From contig NWUY0300014102.1 of assembly GCA_004151065.3 (NCBI GenBank), forward strand, positions 4,642 through 46,650: a stretch of 42,009 bases of DNA. Reading direction: 5' to 3'. Numbering within the stretch: the first letter of the stretch is position 1; each line of letters begins with the position of its first letter. The position numbers and the translations under genes are program-made. Under the pieces are notes generated by a model, which saw nothing but the letters and a program-made list of their open reading frames with translations, did no database searches and had not been told where the DNA came from. Positions 12,310-23,429 of the stretch are shown here, one piece after another. The stretch is from Larix sibirica. Lineage: Eukaryota > Streptophyta > Pinopsida > Pinales > Pinaceae.

Positions 12310-13640
12310 TTGAAAGGTCTTGGGAGGATTTATCCCAATAAGAGGAACTTATCGATTGAATACGAAACCCAAGACATCAACATAATTAAAATAATTATCA
12401 CCATGAGTAATAATCAGACCTCCAATCATCAAAGGCATCTTAATTCCCCTCAACCACAAGAGGAGGAAATACATACTGGATACAAAAATGATCAGAGGAA
12501 TCCGACACCTTCTGAATTAATAAATCTGTGCAGAGCTTAAGATATGAACTACAAAGTTGCAAAGACAATAAATATAAGGATAGAAAAAGAACAACAAGAA
12601 ATGAGTGCCATAATACTGCAGACGTTATCTGAGATAAAACATAGCCAACAAAATGCTCATAGTACAAGTAATTGGGAAAAAATATTTGAACATGAAGAAG
12701 CTAGAAAACAAAAATTGAAAGAAGAAATAAACTCTACCATAGATTCTAGGTCATCCATAGAAAAGAGGAGTTACACTAGTGATGATACAACTGAGTCATC
12801 GTCATCCTTTCCTACTAGGAAAATACATAGGAGGAATGATCTACAGGGATAATATAAGAAAATTAAGGCCCCCAATTTTGAAGGAGAACTAGATTCTGGA
12901 GAGAAGGCCGAGGAGTGGCTTTTGGAGATGAATAAATATTTTAAGGTACACGACTATCCTAGTAAAGTAAAGGCACGATTGGCCATCTACCATTTGACTG
13001 GAAAAGATGAAGGTTGGTGGCGGGATCTAAAGTTTACAAAGAAGCTAAAAGAAATAAAATTTTCATGGAAGGTTTTTAAAAAGTTGTTCCAGGATAAATA
13101 TATGTCAGAATGTTTCTTTGATAAAAAAGTCAAGGAGTTTCATGAACTCAAGATGGGATCCATGACCATGGATGCTTTAATAAATAGATACTTGGAATTA
13201 ATGCATTATGTTCCATATATTAGGGATGAGAAGTTCAAGATACAACCATTTTTGAGTTGTATTCCACCTTATTTTCGAGATAAGATTGAATTCGATGCAC
13301 CTAAAATGCTTGATGATGCTTTGTTTAAAGATAGATTGTGCTATGAACATTTCCAACGCAGAACATAAAATCTGAAAAGAAGTAAAGAAAATAGGATAAG
13401 GAAATTAGAGAGTAGAAGAAAAGGATTCAGGCCCTTACCCTATCAAAAACCCATAGGGAATTTTTTGAAATTTGCAAGAAGTGAAATACAGTCTAATCAA
13501 ACAACCCAAAATAGAAACGGATCAACTACTTATGCTGAAAATAAAACTGCACCAACAACTATTAAGTACCGTGGATGCCAAGGTCTGCATTTGTTTAGAG
13601 ACTTCCCACAAAAGGATCAAAATTCTTTAAATAATTTGCA
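12310..13640 (+). pseudogene. Chromovirus gag (capsid and nucleocapsid), interrupted by stops
   Basis: Gag forms the cytoplasmic virus-like particle that packages element RNA. The pieces 12310-12540, 12544-12852, 12922-13368 and 13465 onward are all in one frame, separated only by stop codons, so the original frame is still easy to follow. The N-terminus is charged and glutamine/serine rich. The Retrotrans_gag core follows: EKAEEWLLEMNKYF, then LTGKDEGWWRDL, FSWKVFKKLFQDKYM, FHELKMGSMTMDALINRYLE, and CIPPYFRDKIEF. A degenerate zinc knuckle (YRGCQGLHLFRDFPQ, normally CxxCxxxHxxxxC) lies near 13568-13612, with the first and last Cys lost. The true start is not certain. Confidence 0.85.
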
Positions 13641-14090
13641 GAAGGATGTGACGATTGAAGATGTGGAAAAAACACCAAGAATCTGCGTGGCTTTGGAAGG
13701 ATGCAGAGCAGATCATCAATCCACAGTGATGGAAATAAGAACTAGCAATAGGGGCAAAAAGGAAGGTCTTGGAAATAATTCAAAACTGTCAAATGGAGCT
13801 AAAAGGGATGAAAACAAGTGCAAAATTGAATATTTTACCCCTAGGAGCCTATGACATATTAATTGGTATGGACTAGTTAGAAATACGTCATGTCATACTT
13901 GATTGTCTAAATAAAAAGCTTCATCTGTATTGATGATCAAGGAAAACAAAGAACCATACAAGGGATTCCTAAGAAGATTTCAGTTAGACAAATCTCATCC
14001 CTACAAGTTAAAAGAAGCATTAGAAAAGGGTGTAAAATGTATGCAGTCAACATACATATATACAAGGTAGAAGGTAACCATGATCTAGAG
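13640..14090 (+). pseudogene. Chromovirus protease region, active site apparently deleted
   Basis: The aspartic protease would cut the gag-pol polyprotein. Its edges can be recognised: ICVALEGCRADHQSTVMEI (from about 13680) at the start and, in another frame, LPLGAYDILIGMDWLE (about 13838-13885) at the end. Between them I find no D(S/T)G catalytic motif in any frame, and the spacing is about 50 residues shorter than expected, so the active-site part looks deleted. A frameshift and stops follow. The call rests on the flanking motifs and family knowledge. Confidence 0.65.
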
Positions 14091-15400
14091 GATTTTCCTG
14101 TACTGAAAGAATTTAGAGATGTTTTCCCTGAATAATTACTTGGTCTACCTCCTAAACGAGAACTTGACTTATTAATAGAACTTGTACCAGGGGCAGTACC
14201 AAAATCTAAGGCACCTTACCGTATGAGTCCACCTGAGTTAATTGAGTTAAATATACAACTTTAAGAATTGATTGAGAAAGGGTACATAAGGCCTAGTGTA
14301 TCCCCTTGGGGTGCGCCGATTCTATTTGTCAAAAAGAAAGACGATACGATGCGCATGTGCATTGATTACCGATAGCTAATCAATTTGACGATAAAGAATA
14401 AATATCACTTGCCCAAAATAGATGATTTATTTGATCGAGTACGGGGTGCCAAGATATTTTCTAAGATCGACTTAAGGTATGGATACCACCAAGTGAGGAT
14501 TCGTGAGGAAGATATCAATAAGACTACATTTAGAACCAGATATGGCCATTATGAATTCGTAGTGATGCCATTTGGATTAACTAATGCACCAACCACATTT
14601 ATGTGCATGATGAACAACATCTTTAGTAAATATTTGGATAAATTTGTATTGATATTCATCGATGATATACTTATCTACTCAAAAAGAAAAGAGGAACATG
14701 ATGAACACTTGAGGATTGTCCTACAAACGCTACGTGAACAACATCTATACACCACTGAGCTCAGTAAATGCGATTTCTACAAGGAACATATCCAATATTT
14801 AGTCCATATAATTTTAGAAAAATGGATAGCAGTAGATCCCGAAAAGATTAAGGCTATTATGGAATGGAAAACTCCTTCAAATGTATCAGAAATTCGATCT
14901 CTTATGGGGTTAGCAGGATACTATCGTAATTTTATTAAATATTTTTCGAAAATATCCTACTCTATAACCTCTTTACAAAAAAATAATGTTAGATTTGTGT
15001 GGACAGAAAAATGTGAAAACAACTTTCAGCAATTGAAGCAACTGTTGACAACAACGCCCATATTGAAAATAACCGATTTGGATAAAAAATTCAAGTTTGC
15101 ACAGATGCATGTAAAGAAGGACTTGATGGGGTCCTTATGCAGGAATACCATGTCATATATTAAGAATCACAAAAACTTAAGGAACCTGAGAAAAATTATG
15201 TTGCGCATGATTTGGAACTAGCTACCACAATTCATGCCCTAAAAATGTGGCAGCATTATCTGATGGGAAAGAGGTTTATACTTAAGACTAATAACTTAGG
15301 GTTAAAATATATTTTTGAGCAGCCGAATTTGAACGCTAGGCAAACTAGATGGTTGGATTTCTAAGCAAATATAATTTCGAGGTTAAACATATTAAAGGAA
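14088..15400 (+). pseudogene. Chromovirus reverse transcriptase and RNase H
   Basis: This copies the element RNA to DNA and degrades the template. The RT is mostly readable: AFP-type entry [13 protein letters not shown] (about 14210), stop, [28 protein letters not shown], stop, then a long open frame 14385-15221. That frame holds [37 protein letters not shown], and the catalytic FIDD at 14655-14666 with an intact Asp pair. The connection [16 protein letters not shown] follows. A frameshift near 15090-15110 moves the RNase H start ([16 protein letters not shown]) to another frame. Its end is VKHIKGKENRVADAPSR in the 15349-15669 frame. At least three stops plus two frameshifts make it inactive. 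Confidence 0.9.
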
Positions 15401-15439
15401 AAGAAAATAGGGTCGCTGATGCTCCAAGTCGAAAATTAC

Positions 15440-16560
15440 ATAAACTTTATGAGATAACATTCAGTCAAACAAGTTCATATTTACAGGATAAAATTAGGAC
15501 AACAACTAAAGATGATGATTTTTATGCTGAAATCCACAAAAAAATGCAAGAAAACAAATTAGGACAACAACAGGAAAATTTCAGAATTGACGAAATTGGG
15601 CTAATGTGGTATAAAATCAGACTATATGTACTTGAAAGAGAAATACTCAAGAATGAAATACTGGTATAATTCCATAAACAACCTTACTCATGACATCTGG
15701 GGTACTAGAAAATGATTTCAACAATAAAGAAAAACTACTTTTGGTCCAAAATAAAATCATATATGGCTCTTTTCATTGCAAAGTGTCAAGAGTGCTAGAT
15801 GGTCAAAATTGAACACCAAAGTCCTACTAGATTATTTTAGCCATTATCCATTCTGGAATGGAAATGGGAGGTGATAAGTATGGAATTTATCACTGGACTA
15901 CCAAAAAGCAAGAAATTGAACGATGCAATTTTGGTTGTGGTGGATAAACTCTCTAAAGAAGCACACTTTACACATGTTAAATCAACCTATAAGGCAATTC
16001 ATATAATCGATAGTTTTCTAAAAGATATATTTATATTGCATGGTATACCAAAGGCCATCATATCATATAGGGATACAAAGTTCACAGGGAACTTTTGGAA
16101 GGCTCTATTTACAAGGATAAACACACAGTTGAATTTTAGTACAGCATAGCACCCACAAACAGATGGGAAAACTAAGCGCACAAACAAAATGTGGAAGACA
16201 TGCTCATGATGTATGTCATGCACAACCCAACTCGTTCGAAAGATTACATACACTTAGTTGAATTCTCTTACAATAATAGTTACCAAACGTCAGCTAAAAT
16301 AGCACCTTTTGAGATATTATATGGCAGGAAATTCTGTACACTTGTGACTTGGGATAGTCCAGTGGATAGGATGATGTTGGGACCAGAACTATTAAAAGAA
16401 CATGAACAGATTGTGAAAATGGTGCAACAACACTTTTAAGTGTCTTAGGACAAGCATAAAAGTTATGTAGATAGAAACATACGAGATAAATAATATCAGG
16501 TTGGGGAGCATGTTTATCTAAAGGTGAAAGCCAAGAAAAATTCCCTAAGTTTGGGAACAT
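15440..16560 (+). pseudogene. Chromovirus integrase, catalytic triad altered
   Basis: Integrase inserts the cDNA into the genome. The H-C zinc region near 15670-15800 is broken by stops; only FIAKCQEC remains clear. The core (15871-16149 and onward) shows EVISMEFITGLPKS, where the family has WxxIxMDFI; YRDTKFTG, where the family has SDRDxKF; and HPQTDGKTKRTN, where the family has TDGQTERTN. All three acidic positions (D, D, E) are therefore changed, to Glu, Tyr and Lys, by my alignment from memory of the motif. The 16191-16439 frame continues with FSYNNSYQTSAKIAPFEILY, standard for the core's C-terminal helix. Beyond that, the frame breaks at 16437. Confidence 0.85.
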
Positions 16561-16919
16561 GCAAAAAATTGGCTCCCATATATTGCAGTCCTTTTGAAAT
16601 TTTGGAAAGAAAAGGACCTGTGGCCTACGAACTTGCTCTGCTAGGCCATGTTAAAATACACAATGTTTTTCATGTATCTTTACTTAAAAAGTATGTTTAT
16701 GATCCTAAACATGTGGATTGGAATCTGATGCAGATGGCACCAGAAGGGGAATTCATGGCAGAACCCCTTCGTATTTTGGACTGGAAGGAAATGCAGCTCC
16801 GGGAGAAGACTATAACCTAGTTGAAAATACAGTGGCAACATTACATCCCTGAGGAGGATACATGGGAAAGGGAGGAAATCATGAAAGAAACATACCGTTT
16901 TCTATTTTATAACTTATAA
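16524..16919 (+). pseudogene. Integrase C-terminal and chromodomain-like tail
   Basis: Family motifs KLAPIYCSPFEILERKGPVA and VHNVFHVSLLKKYV-like (here IHNVFHVSLLKKYV) define the GPY/F-type C-terminus at 16524-16700. This is followed by EPLRILDWKEMQLREKTIT, a stop, then IQWQHYIPEEDTWEREEIM, which matches the aromatic-rich chromodomain tail of plant chromoviruses. Such domains target insertion to chromatin. The stop at 16818-16820 falls between the beta-strands. The polypurine tract starts about 35 bp later, so this is the last coding part of the element. Confidence 0.8.
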
Positions 16920-16950
16920 TAATAAATGCTAACATCGGGATGGTGTTATT

Positions 16951-16965
16951 TTAAGGGGGGTGGGA
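16951..16965 (+). other. Polypurine tract
   Basis: TTAAGGGGGGTGGGA directly precedes the LTR start TGTAATATCC at 16966. It has the expected position and composition for the RNase-H-resistant primer of plus-strand synthesis. Confidence 0.85.
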
Positions 16966-19900
16966 TGTAATATCCTGGGTTTTGACACCCCTTTGGAAAT
17001 ATGTAAAAGGACTTAAGTGTTTTTGTTTTCCTAAGTGTGATGTTGAGCTAGAAGGCTTTGGAGCATCAAATACATTAATACACTTGATGTTGAGCTTGAA
17101 GGCTCTGGAGCATCAAGCATGTGAACTTAAAAGTATCTTTGTTTGAACTTGGTGTTGAGTCGGAAAGGTTCTGTAGCTTCAAGGATTAATAAATGTTATG
17201 TTATTTTATTTGCTTAGCAATGCTAACTAAGTTAGGGATAGCCACTCAAGAGAGACCAAGCACATTAGGGAAGAGACAATCCTATCAATAATAAAATAAG
17301 ACGACTAAAGAAGATAATAAAGAAGAGTTTGGAAAAATAATATTTAATAATTAAGAGAAATAGGAAAAGTACCCTAACTACTTTTCATAATAAAGAAAGA
17401 TATAAAAAGGGAATGAAGAATTAAAAAGAGGCATCGTTTTTCCTGAAGAAAAGAAGAGTGGCCAAAATTTGAAAGAACAAGACCTCTCCTAAAAAGAACC
17501 GAAGATAAGGACAATTCAAGGGTGATATTGGTCCATACTCCACTGGAAGGTTCAATCGTGAGGCCTAGATCACTCCCTAACCATGGATATAAAGGATCAT
17601 GGTAGTCCTGGATGGACTGTGAATTAAAAGATTTGATGGCTTATTTATTATAAGAGGTCTTACACAGAGCTGGTAAAATACCTTGTGGGTACTCTACGTT
17701 AGATAATCAAGAGATATAGAACAAGATACCCCGATTATGTTGTGTTAATGTGCTTGTTCTGGCTCGGGGGTGATTTACTGGGTTAACTACTCTAAGTTGC
17801 TCAGAAAATCTATGGCAAGGAGGAACATGGAAGTCCCTAGCTCAGTTGACCTACTAATATTGATAAGTTGTTCTTTCCTTGATCTTATGTTAAATTCATG
17901 TTATTATATTAAGGAAAGTATTACTATGTATCCATAAATTATTTGAAGATTTTGTGTTGAGTTCTTTCTGTAATAGGACTGTTAAATTACGATTGCAAAG
18001 GGAAAATAGGAATTCATATTAGTTTTTGTCTCTGTAATTTTCTTGTTAGGTAAAGAAAAAGTATAATTATCGCAACTTATTTATTATCCTATTAAAATTA
18101 CCTGTATTATTATTCTCGACATAGGGCTTATGATTTGTAGTTAATTAAATACGTAATGTTACAAGAAACGAGGTGACAAAATAGTTAAGTACCATTTCAT
18201 CTTATTGTATTATTTCTAAGTATGAGTATATTGTTGTTTATAATTTATGAAACAAAATGATATTTATGGATTAAATTGTAGATAGGTTATTTAAATATAG
18301 GCATTAGGGTTATTATACCCTAGGAAGAAAGCTTCCATTTAAGCCAACTATGGAGGAAGGAACTTGTCGGTTCATTGAATGTGAGGGTTCTTAGTCCATA
18401 GATTGGTAATAACACATATATATACATATAAACATATATACATATAAACAATACGAATAGGAGGTAAAGAAAATGAGATAACGACTTGATATTGTAACTA
18501 CTCTGTAACAAAACCCATAGAATTATCCATTCGACTTGTTACATCAAACTTTGTTACAAGCATATTAACAAATCCATAAGAAGCAGAATCATTACTAATA
18601 TTACCCAAGGTTCGAGACCAAATACAAAACCATAAATTATTGGTATTAACGAGAAAATTAAACCAGCATGTATACTCTCATAACCTATAGTTCGATAAAC
18701 AATTATAATTGTAACCACCTCAAGAATATAATCAATTCACAAAACAGTTTCATGGAGCACGACGTCACAATAACCTCTTCGGCACAAACATAATAAACAA
18801 TTGGGTTGATAAGGAAGGAAGCACATGGACCAACTAAAATAATAGTACTTCAAACACATTCTCAGTCCATGGACTCAGCAAGATAATATTAATTACTTTA
18901 ACTGCAAACTTCGATTGTATATAAGAATCCAATAATTAAGAAAACTAAAAACAACGAGTCTAAAATCCCAAAAGAAATGCACTTAGTCTATCGAATGTTC
19001 ACAAGTAATAAGGAAGATACTGTATGTATCCAAAAATAAGGGAAATGAAGATAACCGAGACATAATGCTCGCTTTAGATAGAAGGAAATAAGGATGAAAC
19101 AAACAAAATTTGTTGCAGGCTAAGTAGGCATTAAATTGATACTAGAAACATAAGAAATTCTAACCAATATTCCTTTTTAAAGACTGTCACTTTAATTTAT
19201 CCACATAAGAACTGCATGTACAGAGAAATAAATAGATTGAGTCCCGCAAGGGTTTGACTAACAAAACCAATAGGGTTAATGCATCAATAGCTGGAGCAAA
19301 TTAAACCAAGGTAGTCAAACCTTATAGATATAATCTCGACAGGAAATACGAGTTTAGTTTCTTTTAAAAATAAGTACTTTCATTGCTCAAGAAGCTCCAA
19401 AACACAAAAGATACAATCTAAAGGTCTGTGTTATACATTATCGAACTTGAATTTGGGAAAATTTGCATATAACTGTAATGGTCATTGTAAATAACAGGAC
19501 CGTAAAACAACGACCTGAGTACTGGTGGGAAGATAGTTAATACAAAACTCCTCTCGAATAAGAGGAGTATTTCAAAGACATAAAATTTCACCGTGGTAAA
19601 TCGAGATATAGTAGTAAAAACAAAACACATGACTTCCCCATTGTACGCTGAGAATTGACCCAGTAAACCCAGAGAGAACCTAAACTAGGCAGAGGAGCAC
19701 CGCTTACTGGGGAAGTCTTGAGGGAGACACCAATAGTCGAACCCAAGTTTGGAAGTCGCCTCAACACGTACAATACATGTGACCAGAAGCTAAATGATGA
19801 ATGAAAAAAAATATCGATAGGCAAAGTAATAATAACAAGTTGGGAGTCTGAACAAACAATAATTGGCCTACCTCTGTAATGTTGAAGAAAACCTTACTCC

Positions 19901-20903
19901 AAGTTAAGCAAGAAACGATCTCTTCATAGGATAGAAAACCCATTGAAATAGAGGTACAATATATTGGTTCCATGAATAAGGTAAAGACCACCTTGGTATC
20001 ACGACCATAGTTAGGGTTTGTTCAAGAGAAAGGGTTGAAACTAGCTCATACAAAGCTCTCGTGGCTCAAAGAAAAGTTACAAAAGAATGTAAAAACTGTA
20101 TAGACACTGTTGAAAAATCTCTCAGGCCTTTTTCTAAGGGACTAATAATTGTCCTGATAGTAATTATCAATGTGGCAGTGTTGGGTTGAGGACTTTCCCC
20201 AATGCAAGGTATGTGTGATGGCCTCCATTAATCCAAAGTACAAAACAAATAGATAAAGGAGGTTTATCGTGTAGTATCTAAATACTATAAAGTCATATAA
20301 CATAGAATTACATTGGAGCCGATACCAAATCCCTTAACCTAGTAAGGGTAAGGTCATGAACCACTATTTTTATAAACCATGCAATGGGGTACTTGTGGCA
20401 TAAAATTGAGCATTTCCAATGAAGCTCCCTTGAGGCAGAGAATGTTATTCTTTTAACCTATAATGAAATCATCGGGACAATAAAAAGGATTTATAAAACA
20501 GTTGAAAAAGATCACTCTTTAATTTGAACTCTTTATGAAGACAAAAAATAGGGAAACCATATGAATATTTTCTACCTACCTGATCATAAGTCCTGTAATT
20601 TTATTCTTGGAACAAGACCTTTTAAGACATATACTCTGCATGTATGAAGTAAGGAGATGAGTTAGCCTTTGATCTAAGTAAGCCATGCTCACTGTGCCAG
20701 GTTTAAATCCTCTTCTAGCTTATTAAGTCGAAATATTATGTTATAGAGATATAATGTATAATAAATAAAGAACTTGGAACTCTCAAATTAGGATTTATGA
20801 TCAAAACTGTAAATAAGATCTCCTTTTGTCAAGAAGGATATCAATGTACATATTGATGATTATTTCCAAATAAAAAAAATTGTTAGTCATTGGGGACGTT
20901 TCA
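16966..20903 (+). repeat. 3' LTR of the chromovirus (about 3.9 kb)
   Basis: It starts TGTAATATCC right after the polypurine tract and ends in TTTCA just before the second ACTTCC. It is similar along its length to 8342-12072 with indels, and about 200 bp longer. It contains no conserved coding frame. Dinucleotide start TG and end CA are the expected LTR termini. Confidence 0.85.
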
Positions 20904-21005
20904 ACTTCCTTCTCTCGATTTAGATATATCTCATTGTGCAACTCAACCAACAATTTTTTGACCAAAATTATAGCCAACATAATCAAGATCTTCCTATCCA
21001 AGATT
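20904..21005 (-). pseudogene. LINE ORF1 N-terminal side fragment, separated by the chromovirus
   Basis: On the minus strand the frame LVKKLLVELHNEIYLNREKE runs toward the LTR edge. Skipping the chromovirus and one ACTTCC copy, it joins in frame to VQIKWRGLSIVKKLD on the other side, giving the usual plant ORF1 layout before the zinc knuckle. The bases 20904-20909 are the right-hand target duplication. Upstream of about 21005 the LINE is lost, and plus-strand LINE sequence begins. Confidence 0.7.
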
Positions 21006-21009
21006 ATAT

Positions 21010-22045
21010 AAAAAAAACTAAGGCAATTTTATGTAAAAGAGACAAATATCAGACAACATCATTCTAGTTCAAGAGGTGGTGCACTCAAGCCAAAAAAGAG
21101 GAGACAAATGCATGATTATAAAATCGATCTTGCTAATGCTTTTGATAGAATAAGGCACTACTTTTTATTTGATTGATTGTCTAGATACATGATATCTGGA
21201 AAATTCATAGGGTGGATAAAGGCATGTATTGGAAACCCTTGGATAACTCCTTCAGTAAATGGCATACCAACAAGATTCTTTTAAAGATCCATGGCAATAA
21301 GGCAAGGCTGCCCCCTTTCTCCACTTCTTTATATTATCATGGTTGAGACACTTATAAAAATGCTAGAAAGAGAACAAATAGAATGAACATTGGAAGGTAT
21401 ACTCATTGTCAAGGAAGTTAAAGCAATAAATCATGCCCAATTTGTAGACGATACACTACTTTTTGGTGGAGCCTCCACATGATTACTACTAGATTAAACC
21501 AACATCGATCCATCTTAAACCCAGATCTACCAAGCACCGAGAGGGATCTAATTTATGAAGGTGTAATTATTNNTTTATGTTACTTTACATGACAACATCT
21601 CCCCCATATTGGGCTATAGAGCACCTCGCTCTACTCAATGCAAAAAAATAGATCTATTTTTTATGTATCAAGAATAAGAATAAACAAAGAAAAAAGTCGA
21701 GGCTTGGGATGGAACTTATCCCTTGACTTACTTCAAAGGCTCTCAAGATTTTGGCTTTGTTAGTGTCCCAAATTGGACATCTTTCAAGTACTTAGGAACA
21801 TCTATCTCTTTAAAGTAGCCTAAAGCAACCGATTGGGCACATGTTATTCAAAAGATAAATTCCAAAATGTAGTCATGGAGAGCACAATGGTTAATCCAAC
21901 ATGTAAGGTTGTTCTCATTAAATATATACTCCCTTCTCTTGCAAATATTTAGTGCTCAACCATGTTAGCACTTAGAAATATCATGAATTAGATAAGCAAA
22001 GAAATTATAATATTTTTATGGTGGGGGGAAAGTCCTATTGATGTA
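21010..22045 (+). pseudogene. Second LINE: reverse transcriptase fragment, plus strand
   Basis: This is a different L1-type LINE from the minus-strand one. Motifs in order: RQISDNIILVQEVVHSS (21039-21090), after a frameshift IDLANAFDRI (about 21124), MAIRQGCPLSPLLYIIMVE (about 21290), FVDDTLLFGGAS with the catalytic Asp pair intact (FVDD at 21441-21452). After about 190 bp of unrelated or gap-affected sequence, it continues with VPNWTSFKYLGTSISLK (about 21765), WAHVIQKINSKM and WRAQWLIQHVRL, and ends in FYGGG near 22025. It lacks endonuclease, most of the N-terminal RT and the C-terminal region. Several stops and frameshifts are present. Confidence 0.85.
21500..21690. other. Interruption of the second LINE, with a 2-base gap
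   Basis: Between the FVDD block and the VPNW block, about 60 LINE residues are missing. Their place is taken by sequence I do not recognise, holding NN at 21572-21573 and the string CATGACAACATCTCCCCCAT. It could be a small insertion, a retroelement edge, or a wrong gap fill. Confidence 0.5.
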
Positions 22046-22800
22046 TTTGTAACTTCGGAAGATATTCACTTGTATATTACATTTGTACTTTATTGTATAT
22101 CCAACATAGATGTATTATNACAGAGCAGCAGACGCAAAGACCTCCCAAGCCGACGAAAAACAACCCACATACAGCCTCCGGTGAATAAGCCTACAGACAT
22201 ACCCTGCAACTAATCAGGAGCAGACCGCCCTAGCAGCTGCCGAGAACCAAGATCCCCGAGATGCCTCCTCCGGAGGACACCGCCCTTCAGGAAACCTCAA
22301 TAGCCTTCTACAATTACTAGTCATTTGTGACAAAACACAGAGACTCTGTCCTTATCATTGACTTTGCACAATCAAAGTAGCCAAATGCTCATAAAAAATA
22401 ACAATTATTTATAATAACAATTTGTTATTTTAACATCTGAATACAAAAATATTAGTGAATAACTATGGTTGAAGCATGCATGTATTGGGTGCTCCAAGTG
22501 TGTATAATTACATCCTATAAGCAAAGTTAAATACTTGTCCACTAGAAGTAAATTCTATTTAAAAGAATTGGTCCCATAAAAATATGAACACAGTTGTTAT
22601 AGGGCATCATTATAAATGTTATAACTTCCATATAATTGAAATCTAATGAACTTGTGTGTATTATGATTTGATATTAGTGATATACTATAATATAATTAGT
22701 CGAGTTCATCTGATTTGCAAAAAGTAGATTAGTTTTTTCTGTTTTTGCAATGTAAGGAATCAACTTCATATTTACTTCCACAACATGATGACACAATTTA
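22046..22800. other. Unassigned spacer with single N and a GC-richer patch
   Basis: No coding similarity seen. A single N stands at 22119. From 22120 to about 22330 the sequence is clearly richer in G and C than its surroundings and includes the perfect palindrome TCCTCCGGAGGA at 22266-22277. After that AT-rich DNA resumes up to the LTR edge at 22801. The change of character at the N suggests joined contigs. Confidence 0.5.
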
Positions 22801-23094
22801 TGGCTGCGTCATGGAATTGTACTGTATACTTTTTCTTTGCAAAACCTCATTTTCTTAGTTTGAAGTCTTTCTCAATACCTTTGTTTTGTTGTTATTTAGT
22901 ATCCTTTTAACTTTTAAGTTGTTTAATTCATTTCTTTTTATTAATAAGTTGAACCTTCGATCTACTATTTTAAATGATCATTTCTGATGGTTATATAGTC
23001 ATGCAAGTCTTATTGGTGTAATATATGAAGGTCTAACTTATGTTTTTGGCAGTGTTCCTATTTATAACATTCTGGCAGCGAATTCCAAAAATAT

Positions 23095-23106
23095 CCTTTA
23101 TATATA
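23095..23106 (+). promoter_or_regulatory. Candidate TATA box in the Tat LTR
   Basis: CCTTTATATATA about 330 bp upstream of the LTR-encoded frame is kept as CCTTTATATATGC in the second LTR (about 33061). It could be the promoter for element RNA or for the LTR gene. AT-richness makes this weak. Confidence 0.25.
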
Positions 23107-23429
23107 TGCCCTGCCGGAATGCCTCAACACAAACAATTATAAAAATTGGTCGTGGATCAAGCAATGAAGGTTTGATGAGGGTTATTAATGGAATTAGTAA
23201 TGCAGAATCCTTGTAAAACACATGTCCTTCATGCATTTCTTGACATGATGATCATTTATTTGAAATAGAATAGATCGGTACTGCCCAATGTTAGCAAATC
23301 GGGTTTAAAAGTACCTCGATCCCATTTCCATGCATATTTATCATAACCTTTTGAGACTGACTCTTTGTTAAGTCTGTTCTAGGTGACTTTCATTCTGTAG
23401 GTGTTTCATCTTAGGAAACAGTCATCAGA

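Larger units (their letters stand above)
8331..20903 (+). mobile_element. Ty3/gypsy chromovirus with long LTRs, nested in the LINE
   Basis: The layout is 5' LTR, tRNA-Met primer site, gag, protease, RT, RNase H, integrase, chromodomain-like tail, polypurine tract, 3' LTR, all sense on the plus strand. Integrase follows RT-RNase H, which is the Ty3/gypsy order. The integrase ends in a chromodomain-like tail, the hallmark of chromoviruses. It sits inside LINE ORF1, and removing it with one ACTTCC copy restores the LINE reading frame. Stops, frameshifts and altered catalytic residues show it cannot move on its own. Confidence 0.9.

Noticed and set aside
22266-22277. Palindrome TCCTCCGGAGGA as a regulatory site
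   Set aside because: A single short palindrome without context or a second copy; likely chance.
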